Origin: Boseongicola aestuarii
Lineage (GTDB): Bacteria > Pseudomonadota > Alphaproteobacteria > Rhodobacterales > Rhodobacteraceae
Length of the DNA: 49,183 bases
Reading direction: 5' to 3'
Assembly: GCF_900184815.1 (NCBI RefSeq)
Contig: NZ_FXXQ01000018.1
Location: 1-49,183 of the forward strand
Each line of letters opens with the position of its first letter. Within the stretch, counting starts at the first letter, position 1. The notes under the pieces are model-generated. The model was not told the origin of the DNA and did no database searches. It saw only the letters and a program-made list of their open reading frames with translations. The position numbers and the translations under genes were made by a program. Positions 17,065-26,870 of this stretch are shown here, one piece after another.

Positions 17065-17993
17065 CGTTTCTTTTGGCTTTCGACCTCAGCTGCGATGAGG
17101 TCTTTGTAGAGGGCGCGCAGGCGTTGCACGACTGGTTTTTCGCCTGTGCCGATGGTCTTGCCGTCTATTTCGGCGACGGGTGTCTGTGCGCCGAATGTGC
17201 CAGTCAGAAAGGCTTCGTCGGCGCCGTAGGCTTCATAAAGCGAGAAGTTTTTCTCAAAGACTGGAATATCGTTAGCGCGGCAGAGATCGATGACCTTCTG
17301 GCGGGTGACGCCGTTCATGCAGTAGTCGCCGGTGGAGGTCCAAACTTCGCCTTTACGGACGACGAAGAAGTTGCAGGCGTTGGTGGTGTTCACGAAACCA
17401 TGCGGGTCCAGCATCAGGGCTTCGTCCGCGCCGGCCTGTTCGGCCTGAAGGCAGGCGATCACGCAGTTCAGTTTGGAGTGGCTGTTGAATTTCGGATCCT
17501 GGCTGGTGGGCAGGCCGCGCACCTGAGGTACCGAGGCGAGGCGGATGCCTTTGCCTTGCACTTTCGCGCTGGGGGTCGAGTGTTCGACGATCGCGACGAC
17601 GGTGGGGCCGAAGCGGCTGAGGGCCGGGTGCTGGAACGGTTTGGCTTTGCGGCCACGGGTGATCATCAGACGGCAGTGGGCGTTAGAGGTCATGCCATTC
17701 GCCGCGGCGGTCTTGTCGAGCAATGCTTTGATGTCCTCGCGCGTGAGGCCGGGGTCAAGGGACACCGATTTCAGCGAGTTGAACAGCCGGTCCATGTGGT
17801 CGTCGAAAAACGCCCAGACGCCATCGTAAAGGCGCATGCCTTCCCACATCCCGTCGCCCAGCATGAAGCCGCTGTCATAGACCGACACCTTAGCTTGGTC
17901 TTTGTGCACAAGCTCGCCATTGACCCAGATCAGGATGTCGTCATTTCGGGCGTCGAATTCGGCGTCATGGGTGCTTTTGGATTCGGGGGTCAT
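17061..17993 (-). CDS. Class IV aminotransferase (BCAT/D-amino-acid type)
   Basis: A 310-residue PLP enzyme of fold type IV. Visible features are VSVYDSGFMLGDGMWEGMRLYDG at the start of the family domain, LMITRGRK, SHSKLNCVIACLQAEQAGADEALMLD with the PLP-lysine in HSKLNC, NTTNACNFFVV for phosphate binding, and MNGVTRQKVIDLC. This pattern fits branched-chain or D-alanine-type transaminases; substrate preference cannot be read from the sequence. It converges with AcnX (4-nt overlap). A link to hydroxyproline breakdown is only suggested by position. Confidence 0.9.
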   Translation of the reverse strand: MTPESKSTHDAEFDARNDDILIWVNGELVHKDQAKVSVYDSGFMLGDGMWEGMRLYDGVWAFFDDHMDRLFNSLKSVSLDPGLTREDIKALLDKTAAANGMTSNAHCRLMITRGRKAKPFQHPALSRFGPTVVAIVEHSTPSAKVQGKGIRLASVPQVRGLPTSQDPKFNSHSKLNCVIACLQAEQAGADEALMLDPHGFVNTTNACNFFVVRKGEVWTSTGDYCMNGVTRQKVIDLCRANDIPVFEKNFSLYEAYGADEAFLTGTFGAQTPVAEIDGKTIGTGEKPVVQRLRALYKDLIAAEVESQKKR

Positions 17994-18292
17994 GGGGAAG
18001 GCTCCGGTTCAGCGCGGGCAGGGACAGCGCCATTTCCTTTTTGCATGTGCGCGAGGATGGGGTCCAGTCGCACTTTGTGTTTGCTGTACGGCTTCTGCCA
18101 GGAGGGCGGTCAAGGAAGTCGGTTTGAATCCGGGGCGTTTTGACCATGAAGGTTTTGAAAGCACCTTTGACTAAGGCAAATATGGGCCGTCAATTGTAAT
18201 TTTTGGTCTTGGGCCATGCAGCGCTGCGGAAAACGAATTGCTGCGAGGGCGGGATCGTCGGCAGTCTGATTGACGCCGGCGCGCTTCATCGC
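17994..18292. other. Intergenic region upstream of the aminotransferase
   Basis: About 300 nt with no recognisable gene or RNA. It should contain the aminotransferase promoter on the minus strand. I see no clear operator or terminator. Confidence 0.45.
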
Positions 18293-18595
18293 TCAGCGCG
18301 GATTGCGGCCCCATCTTGGGGTTGAGCGGATCGGGCTTTCGTAGGGTAAACGCTTTGGTCCGGTGTTGGGTGGTGGCGCGATGCCTTTGATTGCACCGGC
18401 ATTGTTGCGGAGAAGGTGAGGGAAAATGCGCCGCAAGAGCGCCGCTGCTGCGAATCGAAGGACCACGACAAGCCCGATGAATAGAAAGACGCCGCCAAGG
18501 AGGGACGTCAGCCCGATGTCGATGCAGGCTTCTCCGGCGCCGAAAACGACGGCCTGGACGATGCTGACGGTTTCATTGCACGTATTGGCTTGCAA
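18293..18595 (-). CDS. Possible small membrane protein
   Basis: A 100-codon reading frame from ATG 18595, not recognised as any family. It has one long hydrophobic stretch (LTSLLGGVFLFIGLVVVLRF, about 28-47) followed by basic residues (ALLRRIFPHLLR), so a single membrane helix with a positive inside tail is plausible. An AGGA lies 12 nt before the ATG, which is loose. The C-terminal 30 residues are Pro/Arg-rich and look non-conserved. It may be a chance ORF in a decaying region. Confidence 0.3.
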   Translation of the reverse strand: MQANTCNETVSIVQAVVFGAGEACIDIGLTSLLGGVFLFIGLVVVLRFAAAALLRRIFPHLLRNNAGAIKGIAPPPNTGPKRLPYESPIRSTPRWGRNPR

Positions 18596-18726
18596 CATTC
18601 TGGTACCCGATCCTTTCGAAGACGCTTCTAGCTGTGGATCTGGGCATATCCATGACAGCCTGTCCCGGCGACTTCGCGACAACAATCTTGACCACCGACG
18701 CCCGTGACATAAGCACAAGAAACTGC

Positions 18727-18763
18727 CCGGGCGTCGTGTAGTGGTAAGACTTTCGCCTTCCAA
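18727..18763 (+). pseudogene. tRNA-Gly(TCC) 5' half, copy 1
   Basis: The sequence follows a tRNA-Gly from the acceptor (CCGGGCG), through a D-loop-like GTAGTGGTAAGAC, to the anticodon loop CTTCCAA (anticodon TCC). A few bases of the 3' anticodon stem (GCGGT) follow, and then the match stops: no T arm or acceptor 3' strand is present. It is 33/37 identical to 32908-32944. Both copies lie about 120-130 nt before an integrase start codon, so I read them as remnants of an integration site in a glycine tRNA gene. Confidence 0.75.
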
Positions 18764-18882
18764 GCGGTGAGGTTGAATGTCACTGAGGAGCAAGGGGTTG
18801 CTAAGAGTTTCATCTCAGCTAGGTTTTTTGTTGCATCCAGTAGCACCGAGTATCGTACCGATTTCCGCAAAAGACCTACAAA

Positions 18883-19335
18883 ATGCCAAAGCTCACCGGG
18901 ACCTTTATTTGTGAGGTTTCCTTCTCGAAGGACAGCACTCAGAAGCACTTGGACACCGAGTTGAGAGGCCGCGGTCTCTGGGTCGGGAAACGTTCCAGGG
19001 CTTGGAATTACCGGCGCGATGTCGGTGGGCAGACCAAGCGGGTGCATATTGAAAGACATCCCGTCATCTCCGCGGAGGCGGCACGTTAAACGGCGATGGG
19101 CTTTGTGCTGGACTGGGGTAGGGGAGCCGGCAAGGCCATCCAGATTGGCGCTCCCGCTCTGCAAGCCGCAATGGAGCCCTGCCTCGCCCCTCCAAGGCTA
19201 CGGTTTTAAGTCCAAAAAGACGGTCTACGAAGTCAGTTCGGCAAACATCTGAAGGCCTGGCTGAGATTGCGGCTTGATGAGATTACCAAGTCCACTGTTG
19301 TGGAGCGCCACGCGTCGCTCGCCAATACACCGTCT
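18883..19335 (+). pseudogene. Decayed tyrosine integrase, N-terminal part
   Basis: The first 68 codons (MPKLTGTFICEVSFSKDS, then TQKHLDTEL, GLWVGKRSRAWNYRRDVGG, QTKRVHIERHPVISAEAAR) align with the intact integrase at 33072. A TAA at 19087 replaces the codons after AAR. In other frames the homology continues: MGFVLDWGRGAGKAIQIGAP, HLKAWLRLRLDEITKSTVVERHASLANTPS. There it joins transposase sequence and the catalytic domain is missing. The 14 nt around the start (CCTACAAAATGCCAAAGCTC) equal those at 33065-33083, so both derive from the same element family. Confidence 0.82.
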
Positions 19336-19709
19336 ATCGGACCATGCTACATATCCGGTGATCTGGCTAAATACGTTGAAGGCAAAGGCATGTCGCACAC
19401 ACGAGGCGCGCTCGATCATCTGCAGACACAGCACAAGATCGAGCGATGGCACCAACCTCTGAAGAACCGTATTTGTTGGAGAACTACTCTCTACCAGGCA
19501 ATATCAAAGCGGACATCGCCGCCGTAATCGGGCGTTACAACCACCAGCATTATCACGAGAGTCTGAATAACGTCATGCCCGCAGACGTTTACACAGGCCG
19601 AGGCCACACAGTCCTACTTGAACGAGAAAAGACAAAAAGGGGAACTAAGAGCCTACGCCGCTTGCAGCACGCTAAATCCGCTACTTCACTAAACAAAGAT
19701 GAGCAATGA
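19336..19709 (+). pseudogene. IS3-family transposase OrfB, C-terminal remnant with frameshift
   Basis: Homology to the IS3 integrase core starts at GPCYISGDLAKYVEGKGMSH and continues with QTQHKIERWHQPLKNRI. A single missing base near 19475 shifts the frame, after which LENYSLPGNIKADIAAVIGRY, NHQHYHESLNNVMPADVYTG and a basic tail run to the stop at 19709. The catalytic N-terminal two thirds are absent and no terminal inverted repeat is obvious. The remnant interrupts the decayed integrase. Confidence 0.85.
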
Positions 19710-19862
19710 CTCTTCAAAGTCAAAACGCCTCAGGTCTCAAACTATGTGATGAAGGACAGAGCCCATATGTGCCGAAATCCGCCTTGCGGCGAACGTTGGC
19801 TTTCGCAAGGCTGGACTGGCAATATTCAGATTTACGTGACGTTTGAGAGGTAGACTTGTTGA

Positions 19863-20765
19863 TCAAGCATCAATTTGTTGCACCAACGCCTCTGACAAAT
19901 AATCCCAAACCGCTCGAATCCTAGGATTCGTTCGCAAAGCCTGTGGTGCGGTTAGCCAAATCGGTAGGGCCTGCAACTGCAATTGTCCCTCCAAAATCCG
20001 TTCCATCGTCGGATCGGCATCCCCGATAATCGTCTGTGCGCCACCCAATCCGCATCCTGCCCGAATGAGCTCCCAATGCACCGCTTGTTGATCACATCGC
20101 ACTGCAAAAAAATCGCGCGTGGCTGTCAGCCCAAAGTCATTCAACACGCGAATGATCACGTCACTCTTGTCAAACCCGACAAAATCCAGACGTGCCGCGT
20201 CTTCCAGGGTTTCTGGCCGACCTATTCGATCCAGATAGGATTTGGCCGCATAAACCGCCATCGGCTGATCGCAGATATGTTTGCTAATCACATCCAACTG
20301 GGTCGGGCGATACATTCGCACTGCTATATCGGCCTCTCGGAAGATGAGGTTCTCTGTTGTGTCAGATGGTACCAGATCGATCTGGATTTCCGGCATGACC
20401 TGCCGCATGTCCGCAATAATCCTCGGCAAAATGAAATGCGAAGTCACCACGCTTGCGGTGATCCGCACAGTACCGTTCAGATCGCCGGCTTTGCCATCAG
20501 CAATCCGACGCAACCGGGTCGCAGCGCTTTGCATGTCTCGTGTCATGTCAGCGATTTCCAGCCCAGCGACCGTCGGCACCAGGCCCCGTGGTGCTCGGGT
20601 GAACAAATCAACGCCCAAAACCAACTCCAGCTGCTTTACGTGCCGCCCAATAGTTGGTTGGCTCTGCCCCAGTTTGCGTGCCGCGCCTGACAGTGACCCG
20701 GCCTCAACCACAGCCGAAAACGACTGCAGCAACGTCCAATCCAATGCGTCAACGTTCCTATCCAT
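19863..20765 (-). CDS. LysR-family transcriptional regulator
   Basis: A 300-residue LysR regulator. The N-terminal winged helix (about 9-67) reads LLQSFSAVVEAGSLSGAARKLGQSQPTIGRHVKQLE with the usual LysR spacing. The effector domain (about 95-290) begins VRITASVVTSHFILPRIIADM, consistent with the subgroup that regulates adjacent oxidoreductase genes. It is divergent from the NAD(P)-binding protein gene 99 nt away, so it probably controls that gene and itself. The inducer is unknown. Confidence 0.92.
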   Translation of the reverse strand: MDRNVDALDWTLLQSFSAVVEAGSLSGAARKLGQSQPTIGRHVKQLELVLGVDLFTRAPRGLVPTVAGLEIADMTRDMQSAATRLRRIADGKAGDLNGTVRITASVVTSHFILPRIIADMRQVMPEIQIDLVPSDTTENLIFREADIAVRMYRPTQLDVISKHICDQPMAVYAAKSYLDRIGRPETLEDAARLDFVGFDKSDVIIRVLNDFGLTATRDFFAVRCDQQAVHWELIRAGCGLGGAQTIIGDADPTMERILEGQLQLQALPIWLTAPQALRTNPRIRAVWDYLSEALVQQIDA

Positions 20766-20778
20766 TCAATAATGAATA

Positions 20779-20817
20779 TCAAATGTAATTTTTTTAGCAA
20801 TTTTTTTTCATATTTGA
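20779..20817. promoter_or_regulatory. AT-rich divergent promoter region with TCAAAT/ATTTGA arms
   Basis: Between the LysR gene and its divergent neighbour, TCAAAT (20779-20784) and ATTTGA (20812-20817) form inverted arms around two long T-runs. The whole segment is strongly AT-rich against its surroundings. It is a candidate LysR binding and promoter region; the arms are short, so this is tentative. Confidence 0.35.
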
Positions 20818-20864
20818 ATACGCCATGTTCCAGCAATCGCAACACAGATCAAAGGAAATTTCAT

Positions 20865-21773
20865 ATGTCTTCTACTGTCCTGATCCTCGGCTCCTCTGGC
20901 AAAATTGGTCAGAATGCTGCACTTGCCTTCACCAAAGCCGGTTGGAACGTGCGCAATTATGATCGCAAATCCAACAACATGATCGCCGCCGCCTGTGGCG
21001 TTGATGTCATCGTAAATGGCTTGAACCCGCCCAACTATCACAACTGGGCCGAGACTATTCCAGAGATCACAAAACAGGTTATTGCTGCGGCCAAGGCCAG
21101 TGGCGCCACGGTCATCATCCCCGGCAATGTTTATAACTTTGGCGACACGCCCGGCGTCTGGTCAGAAACCACGCCGCAACGTCCAAACACAGTCAAGGGC
21201 CGGGTCCGAGTCGATATGGAAAACGCCTATCGTGCTTCGGGAGTGCAGACCATTGTGCTTAGGGCGGGGAACTTCATCGATCCAGACCGGGACGACGACG
21301 TGATGAAATTGCTGTATTTTCGCGCGATTAAAAAGGGCAAATTGACGGCGGCCGGACGCTCGGATGCGCTGCAGGCGATGTGCTATCTGCCCGACTGGGC
21401 CAAGGCTGCCGTTCAGCTTGCTGAAAAACGCGCTGAGCTTGCCAGATTCGAAGACATTCCGTTTCCCGGACACAGCTTTTCCGTTCTCGAATTGCAGGAT
21501 GCGCTGCAAGACCACCTTGGTCGCAGCATCAAAATCACGGGGTTTCCATGGTGGATGTTTACAATTCTCGGACCGTTCTGGGAGTTCGCCCGCGAAATGA
21601 ACGAAATGCGATACTTGTGGAACACACCGCATCAATTGTCCGGAAAGAAATTCAACCGGATTCTTCCTGATTTCGTGCCAACTGACATGCGTCGCGTGAT
21701 GATTGCCTCACTACCGGACGACATGCATGCAAACAAGACTGCGCCAGGCCCGCGTCAAGCCTACGCCAGTTAA
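20865..21773 (+). CDS. NAD(P)-binding epimerase/dehydratase-like protein
   Basis: A 302-residue Rossmann protein of the extended SDR or NmrA-like type. The nucleotide-binding loop is VLILGSSGKIGQNAALAFTKAG (about 5-26), followed by VDVIVNGLNPPNY and ATVIIPGNVYNFGD. A YxxxK-type pair is not clear, so it may bind the cofactor without classic SDR chemistry. The ATG at 20865 follows AAAGGAA at suitable spacing. Earlier in-frame codons lie in the AT-rich promoter. It pairs with the divergent LysR regulator, a common arrangement for stress or detoxification reductases. The substrate is unknown. Confidence 0.82.
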   Translation: MSSTVLILGSSGKIGQNAALAFTKAGWNVRNYDRKSNNMIAAACGVDVIVNGLNPPNYHNWAETIPEITKQVIAAAKASGATVIIPGNVYNFGDTPGVWSETTPQRPNTVKGRVRVDMENAYRASGVQTIVLRAGNFIDPDRDDDVMKLLYFRAIKKGKLTAAGRSDALQAMCYLPDWAKAAVQLAEKRAELARFEDIPFPGHSFSVLELQDALQDHLGRSIKITGFPWWMFTILGPFWEFAREMNEMRYLWNTPHQLSGKKFNRILPDFVPTDMRRVMIASLPDDMHANKTAPGPRQAYAS

Positions 21774-21889
21774 GGCCCAAATCCTTTCAGCCGCGGACAC
21801 TACGAACCCGCATCGCCCGTCTTGAGCTGGTTTGTTCTGACAGTACCTTGTGGATTCACCGCTCCATTCCCATTGAGGTGACATGGCCC

Positions 21890-23182
21890 TCAGACAAACC
21901 GGCTTATGTAATTCTCCAAGCGCTCTTGGCGCCCGGACTTAGGTTCTGGCTGGAGACCGGACCCCGATACCTGTGCATGGATGCTCTCAAAATCACGAGA
22001 TGCGATATCGCTCGCGTCCCAGCCAGCATATCGCGCCTGTCGTGCGGCTTCGAGACCTCCATCGTCCAGCATCGCCGCGGCTGCCTTCAACCCGCGCGCA
22101 CACACGTCCATCGCGCCTGCATGCGCAAGGATCAAATCCGCTGGATCAAGCGACTGCCGCCGCAATTTGGCATCGAAGTTCGTCCCACCCGTCGTGAAAC
22201 CTCCGGCCCGCAAAATCTCGTAATAAGCTAGGGCTACTTCGCGCGGGTTGTCCGGGAACTGATCCGTATCCCAGCCTGACTGGTAATCGTTCCGGTTCAT
22301 ATCAATCGATCCGAAAATTCCCAAAGCCGAGGCAAGCGCGATCTCGTGTTCGAAGCTGTGCCCGGCCAAAATCGCGTGGCCCTGCTCGATATTCACCTGA
22401 ACTTCGTCTTCAAGACCATATTCTTTCAGGAACCCGTAAACCGTCGCCACATCATAATCGTACTGATGCTTTGTTGGCTCCTGAGGCTTGGGTTCGATCA
22501 AAATCGCGCCCTTGAATCCGATCTTGTGCTTATACTCGACAGCCCGCTGCAAGAACGCCCCCGCCTGCGCGCGCTCGCGCTTCAGATCGGTGTTCAGCAA
22601 AGTCTCATAGCCCTCACGTCCGCCCCACAAAACATAATTCTCACCGCCTAGCGCCAGAGTAGCGTCCATGCAGCTTTTCACCGTCGCCGCAGCATAGGCA
22701 TAAATCTCAGGATCGGGATTCGTTGCTGCGCCTGACATGAAACGCCGGTGAGAGAACAAATTCGCCGTTCCCCACAAGAGTTTCACACCAGTCGCTTCCA
22801 TCTTCGACGCAAAGATATCGGTGATCTCTTTCAGTCGATCTTCGCTTTCTGCAAACGTCGCACCCTCGGGGCGCACATCCGCATCGTGAAAACAAAAATA
22901 AGGCGCACCAAGAATCTCGAACATCTCGAACGCCACATCAGCCTTCATCCGCGCACCGGCCATATCATCCGTGAACCATGGCCGTTCAAACGTCTGCCCC
23001 CCAAACGGATCGCCGCCGGGCCAGGCAAAGGAATGCCAATAGGCCACCGCAAACCGCAGATGATCCTTCAGGGATTTATCGCCAACCATCTCGTCAGGAT
23101 TGTAATGCCGAAACGCAAAGTCATTGGGACTGTCCGGCCCCTCATACGCAATTCTGGGGCAATCTTTGAAAAAGTCGGTCAT
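21890..23182 (-). CDS. xylA: Xylose isomerase
   Basis: A 430-residue TIM-barrel enzyme converting D-xylose to D-xylulose with two divalent metals. The active-site segments are complete: [16 protein letters not shown] (catalytic His), [40 protein letters not shown] (metal Glu and Lys), [19 protein letters not shown] and [20 protein letters not shown]. Length fits the class II enzyme. It is the last gene of the xylFHGBA operon; its ATG overlaps the xylB stop by 4 nt. Confidence 0.97.
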   Translation of the reverse strand: MTDFFKDCPRIAYEGPDSPNDFAFRHYNPDEMVGDKSLKDHLRFAVAYWHSFAWPGGDPFGGQTFERPWFTDDMAGARMKADVAFEMFEILGAPYFCFHDADVRPEGATFAESEDRLKEITDIFASKMEATGVKLLWGTANLFSHRRFMSGAATNPDPEIYAYAAATVKSCMDATLALGGENYVLWGGREGYETLLNTDLKRERAQAGAFLQRAVEYKHKIGFKGAILIEPKPQEPTKHQYDYDVATVYGFLKEYGLEDEVQVNIEQGHAILAGHSFEHEIALASALGIFGSIDMNRNDYQSGWDTDQFPDNPREVALAYYEILRAGGFTTGGTNFDAKLRRQSLDPADLILAHAGAMDVCARGLKAAAAMLDDGGLEAARQARYAGWDASDIASRDFESIHAQVSGSGLQPEPKSGRQERLENYISRFV

Positions 23183-24615
23183 GGAAATTCCTTCAGAAAC
23201 TTTGCTGCTTTTCGGTGGCTTTCGTGCGCTTCTTTAAACGCGTCAATCAGTGCGGGATCAGGGTCAATCGTGCGTGCAATGGGGGGCTCACTGGCAACCG
23301 AGAGATCACCCGTCGCCGCCATCATCCCAAGTCGCGCGGCCCCGAATGCCCCGCCGAGGTCTGCTCCTTCCGGCAGCATCAATGGTACCTCAAGGGCGGT
23401 CGCAAGGGCGCGCAACCAATAGTCCGAATGCGTGCCGCCGCCGACTGCCAGAACACGCTCGATCCGTGTGCCCGTCGCCGCGAGAGCGTCCCGGCAATCG
23501 GCAAAGGCAAAAGACGTCCCCTCCAGAATGGCGCGCGTCACTGCCTCCTTGTCGGTCGCATGCTCAATCCCAACCAATCCGGCCCGGACTGACGCACTCG
23601 CCAAAGGTGTGCGCTCACCGCCGAGATAGGGTAAAAATCGCGCAGTCCCCGGTGCTTGCAAGGGACCAAGTCCGGCGGTCATCGACGCCGCATCCATCTC
23701 AAACAGCTTTGCGGCCCAGTTCAAAGCATCGGTACAGGCAAGAATCACGCCCATCTGATGCCAAGTCTCGGGCACTGCATGGCAAAACGTGTGAACTGCC
23801 GTCTCAGGGTCCGGCTGATAGCCATCATTGGCTGCAAACAGCACGCCCGAGGTGCCCAAAGAAACAAAAGCCTGCCCAGCCTTTACCACACCCATACCGA
23901 TCGCCGATGCCGCATTATCGCCGCCGCCACCCGCAACGACGACGCCCTTGGGCAACCCCCATCGTTTCGCCAACTCGTCGCGCAGCGTCCCCGAGACTTC
24001 GGACCCCTCGACCAGCCGGGGCATGTCATCACGCGACAATCCCGTCGCGGCCAGCAAATCGTCCGACCAATCCCGCTTGCCGGTATCCAGCCAGCTTGTT
24101 CCGGCCGCGTCCGACATTTCGGCCACGTGTTCGCCGGTCAGCCATAGCCGCAGGTAATCCTTCGGCAAAAGAACTTTGCGGATCCTGGCAAAAATAGCAG
24201 GTTCATGCTCTCGAACCCAAGCCACTTTCGGAGCCGTGAATCCAGGAAACACGATGTTGCCGGTCACCGCGCGAAACTGCGGATCGTGGTCCATTGCGTC
24301 GGCTTCGACATGACTGCGCGTGTCATTCCACAAAATGCAGGGGCGCAGCACCTGATCCGCACCATCCAGCAACGTGGCACCATGCATATGCCCCGAAAGA
24401 CCAATGCCGCGCACATTGCAAAGCCCGCCACCTTCGCCCAAGGCGCCCAGAACAACTTCGCAAGCCCCAAGCCAATCTGACGGGGCCTGCTCGCTCCACC
24501 CACTTTGGGGGCGCGATGTGCTGAGAGGCGCGCTCGCCTCGGCCCGGACAACCTGATTGTCATCAATCAGGATGCCCTTCAGGCCAGACGTGCCAAGATC
24601 AAGCCCGACGTACAT
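23179..24615 (-). CDS. xylB: Xylulokinase
   Basis: A 478-residue FGGY sugar kinase phosphorylating D-xylulose to xylulose 5-phosphate. The N-terminal phosphate loop is [18 protein letters not shown]; the sugar-binding region includes [13 protein letters not shown] with the catalytic-base Asp region CILWNDTRS. The C-terminal ATP site is [27 protein letters not shown] and [18 protein letters not shown]. It abuts xylG (start 1 nt before the xylG stop codon region) and overlaps xylA, consistent with one transcript. Confidence 0.96.
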   Translation of the reverse strand: MYVGLDLGTSGLKGILIDDNQVVRAEASAPLSTSRPQSGWSEQAPSDWLGACEVVLGALGEGGGLCNVRGIGLSGHMHGATLLDGADQVLRPCILWNDTRSHVEADAMDHDPQFRAVTGNIVFPGFTAPKVAWVREHEPAIFARIRKVLLPKDYLRLWLTGEHVAEMSDAAGTSWLDTGKRDWSDDLLAATGLSRDDMPRLVEGSEVSGTLRDELAKRWGLPKGVVVAGGGGDNAASAIGMGVVKAGQAFVSLGTSGVLFAANDGYQPDPETAVHTFCHAVPETWHQMGVILACTDALNWAAKLFEMDAASMTAGLGPLQAPGTARFLPYLGGERTPLASASVRAGLVGIEHATDKEAVTRAILEGTSFAFADCRDALAATGTRIERVLAVGGGTHSDYWLRALATALEVPLMLPEGADLGGAFGAARLGMMAATGDLSVASEPPIARTIDPDPALIDAFKEAHESHRKAAKFLKEFP

Positions 24616-25374
24616 CTACGCGGCTTGCGCTACGGGCTTTCCAAGAATGATCATCCCGAGAATATCCTCATCCGTGACCTCGTCGACATTGACCGTCCCG
24701 ACCAGTTTGCCGTTCTTCATTACCGATGCCCGATCACAAAGCTTCATCACGTTATGGATGTCATGCTCGATCAAAAAGATGCCCAGACCCTGCTTTTTGA
24801 GCTCTTCAATCAACTCGGCCACCATCTGCGTCTCCTGTGGACCCAAAGCCGCCGTCGGCTCGTCCATGATCAGGATTTTGGCGTTAAAGTAGACCGCGCG
24901 CGCAATCGCTACTGATTGGCGCTGACCGCCCGAAAGCGCCGATACCGGCACGTTGAACTTCTGAAAGTTCGGGTTGAGACGGTGCATGATCTTGCGGGTC
25001 TCAGCTTCCATCTTGGCTTCGTCCACAAAGCCCATCGAATTCACAATCTCGCGCCCGAGAAATAGATTGGATGCGGCATCAAGATTATCGGCAAGCGCAA
25101 GAGTCTGATAAATCGTCTCGATATTTTGCGCCCGAGCATCGCGAGGGTTGTTGATCTCGACTTTCTCACCGTTGATATAAACTTCGCCCGCATCGGCCTG
25201 ATAGGCCCCTGACAGACATTTGATCAGGGTCGATTTGCCCGCACCGTTGTGCCCCAAAAGGCCGACAACTTCACCCGCATGCAAATCAACGGTGACGTGA
25301 TCAACGGCTTTGATACCTCCAAATGAGATCGAAACATCGCGCATTTCGACAAGAGGTGTTCCCGTATTGGTCAT
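24616..25374 (-). CDS. xylG: Xylose ABC transporter ATP-binding protein
   Basis: A 252-residue ATPase with one ABC domain: Walker [15 protein letters not shown], signature [16 protein letters not shown], Walker [14 protein letters not shown], and switch His in [12 protein letters not shown]. coli XylG has two ABC domains (about 510 residues); this single-domain form would work as a homodimer. I prefer the ATG at 25374, which has an AAGGGGA site that would lie inside the coding region if the GTG at 25389 were used. It energises XylH. Confidence 0.93.
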   Translation of the reverse strand: MTNTGTPLVEMRDVSISFGGIKAVDHVTVDLHAGEVVGLLGHNGAGKSTLIKCLSGAYQADAGEVYINGEKVEINNPRDARAQNIETIYQTLALADNLDAASNLFLGREIVNSMGFVDEAKMEAETRKIMHRLNPNFQKFNVPVSALSGGQRQSVAIARAVYFNAKILIMDEPTAALGPQETQMVAELIEELKKQGLGIFLIEHDIHNVMKLCDRASVMKNGKLVGTVNVDEVTDEDILGMIILGKPVAQAA

Positions 25375-25385
25375 TTTATTCCCCT

Positions 25386-26714
25386 TCACTTCGATTTGCT
25401 GCGGTAAAGATTGTCGAGATAGACGGCGAAAACCAGAACCATGCCAACAACGATCTGCTGGATTGCTGTGTCAAATCCGATCAGGACCATGCCGGACTGC
25501 AAGCTCTGCATCACCAGCGCGCCAAGGATGGCACCGTAGATCGTGCCAACACCGCCAGCCAGGGACGTGCCGCCAATAACGGCCGCTGCGATCACGTAAA
25601 GCTCGTCTAGAAGACCAAGCGCATTGGTCGCGGAGTTCAGGCGCGCCGAAGCTACAACGCCGGCCAGACCTGCCAGCATTCCCATCAGCGCGAATATCTT
25701 CAAGACCATCCAGCGCGTGTTGATACCCGCAAGTGCTGCCGCCTCCGGGTTGCCGCCGATTGCAAAGACGTATCGCCCAAACCGCGTGCGCGTCATCAGG
25801 ATGGTCATCAAAATGCCCACGACAATCAGGATCAGAACCGGGATCGCGAAGCCGTGGCTGATAAACAGACCTTCGGCTGGGACTTCGATATCATTGCGCG
25901 CCGCCCACTGCCGGATAATCCCTTTTGGCCAGGGATAGGCGTTCACCAATAGAACCGATCCCAAGATCACGCCGCAGCCAAGCGCCCCGAGAAATGTCTC
26001 GGCCCACATGGGCCGCAAACGGAAATCATGGCGCCGGCGGTTCTGACGGCCCGAATAAAGCATCCACAAGACTCCCGCACAGGCCAAAAGGCCGACAATC
26101 CAGCTCCCGGTTGATCCGATGGCGCCATAGGGCCCGCCACCAAGAAGCGCAAAGGTCTCGTCAACCGGCGAGATCGTCTTGCCGCCCGCTGCGAGAAACG
26201 CACAACCGCGCCAGATCAGCAGTCCCCCAAGCGTGACGATAAAGGCCGGGATGCCGCGATACGCTATCAGCCAGCCATGGAATGCACCAATCGTCGCCCC
26301 AAGCGTCATGCCGACGATCACCGTGACAATCCAGATCGACCCGTGTCCAAGCCCCAGATACTGTGGCAGAATCTCGACCTGCAAGATGCCCATAACCATC
26401 GCCGTCACACCCACAAGCGCTCCGACCGAAAGGTCAATATTGCGGGTGATAATCACCAACACCATCCCCGTCGCCATGATGCCGATAGACGATGTCTGAA
26501 CCGAAAGGTTCCACAAGTTGCGCGGCGTCAGAAAGAAGCCCTGTCCGTTCACAATAACGCCGTAAAAATGAAATCCGAACCAGATCAGCATCAGTGCGCC
26601 AATCATGCCCAAAAGACGGGTGTCGATCTCGGTCGCGCGCAAAAAGCGCCCGACAGGACTTAAGTCCGTGTCGTTGCTTGGAATATCAGTGGTGGTAGGT
26701 GGTGTGTCAGCCAT
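25386..26714 (-). CDS. xylH: Xylose ABC transporter permease
   Basis: A 442-residue inner-membrane permease of the BPD_transp_2 type. About ten or more hydrophobic helices are visible, starting with [19 protein letters not shown]. Family signatures include [37 protein letters not shown] and [33 protein letters not shown]. It is longer than ribose permeases because of an inserted cytoplasmic loop ([14 protein letters not shown]), as in XylH. It is separated from xylF by a strong hairpin. Confidence 0.93.
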   Translation of the reverse strand: MADTPPTTTDIPSNDTDLSPVGRFLRATEIDTRLLGMIGALMLIWFGFHFYGVIVNGQGFFLTPRNLWNLSVQTSSIGIMATGMVLVIITRNIDLSVGALVGVTAMVMGILQVEILPQYLGLGHGSIWIVTVIVGMTLGATIGAFHGWLIAYRGIPAFIVTLGGLLIWRGCAFLAAGGKTISPVDETFALLGGGPYGAIGSTGSWIVGLLACAGVLWMLYSGRQNRRRHDFRLRPMWAETFLGALGCGVILGSVLLVNAYPWPKGIIRQWAARNDIEVPAEGLFISHGFAIPVLILIVVGILMTILMTRTRFGRYVFAIGGNPEAAALAGINTRWMVLKIFALMGMLAGLAGVVASARLNSATNALGLLDELYVIAAAVIGGTSLAGGVGTIYGAILGALVMQSLQSGMVLIGFDTAIQQIVVGMVLVFAVYLDNLYRSKSK

Positions 26715-26826
26715 AATCTGTCCAGCCTAGGTTGATTGCTTTTCTGGGGCGAGGCGTTGTCATTCGCCTTGGACCAAAGCGATCTCCGGCCCGCGCTGCA
26801 ACACGACAACAAACTTACTGGAAAAT

Positions 26827-26858
26827 CCCCGGCGTCAGCTTAATCGCTGACGCCGGGG
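26827..26858 (-). terminator. 13-bp hairpin between xylF and xylH
   Basis: CCCCGGCGTCAGC (26827-26839) pairs perfectly with GCTGACGCCGGGG (26846-26858) over a 6-nt loop. On the transcript strand it follows the xylF stop by 12 nt and is followed by ATTTTCC, a weak U-stretch. It probably stops part of the transcripts or protects the xylF mRNA 3' end, giving more binding protein than permease. Confidence 0.75.
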
Positions 26859-26870
26859 ATCATCATGCGA

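Noticed and set aside
16872-18143. Long plus-strand ORF (423 codons) over the aminotransferase
   Set aside because: It is the antisense frame of a clear class IV aminotransferase and shows no family motifs.
18727-18790. Complete tRNA-Gly
   Set aside because: The anticodon loop and part of its 3' stem are present, but no T arm or acceptor 3' strand can be formed downstream.
22748-24197. Long plus-strand ORFs opposite xylA and xylB
   Set aside because: They are antisense shadows with Arg/Pro/Ser-rich composition and no recognisable domain.
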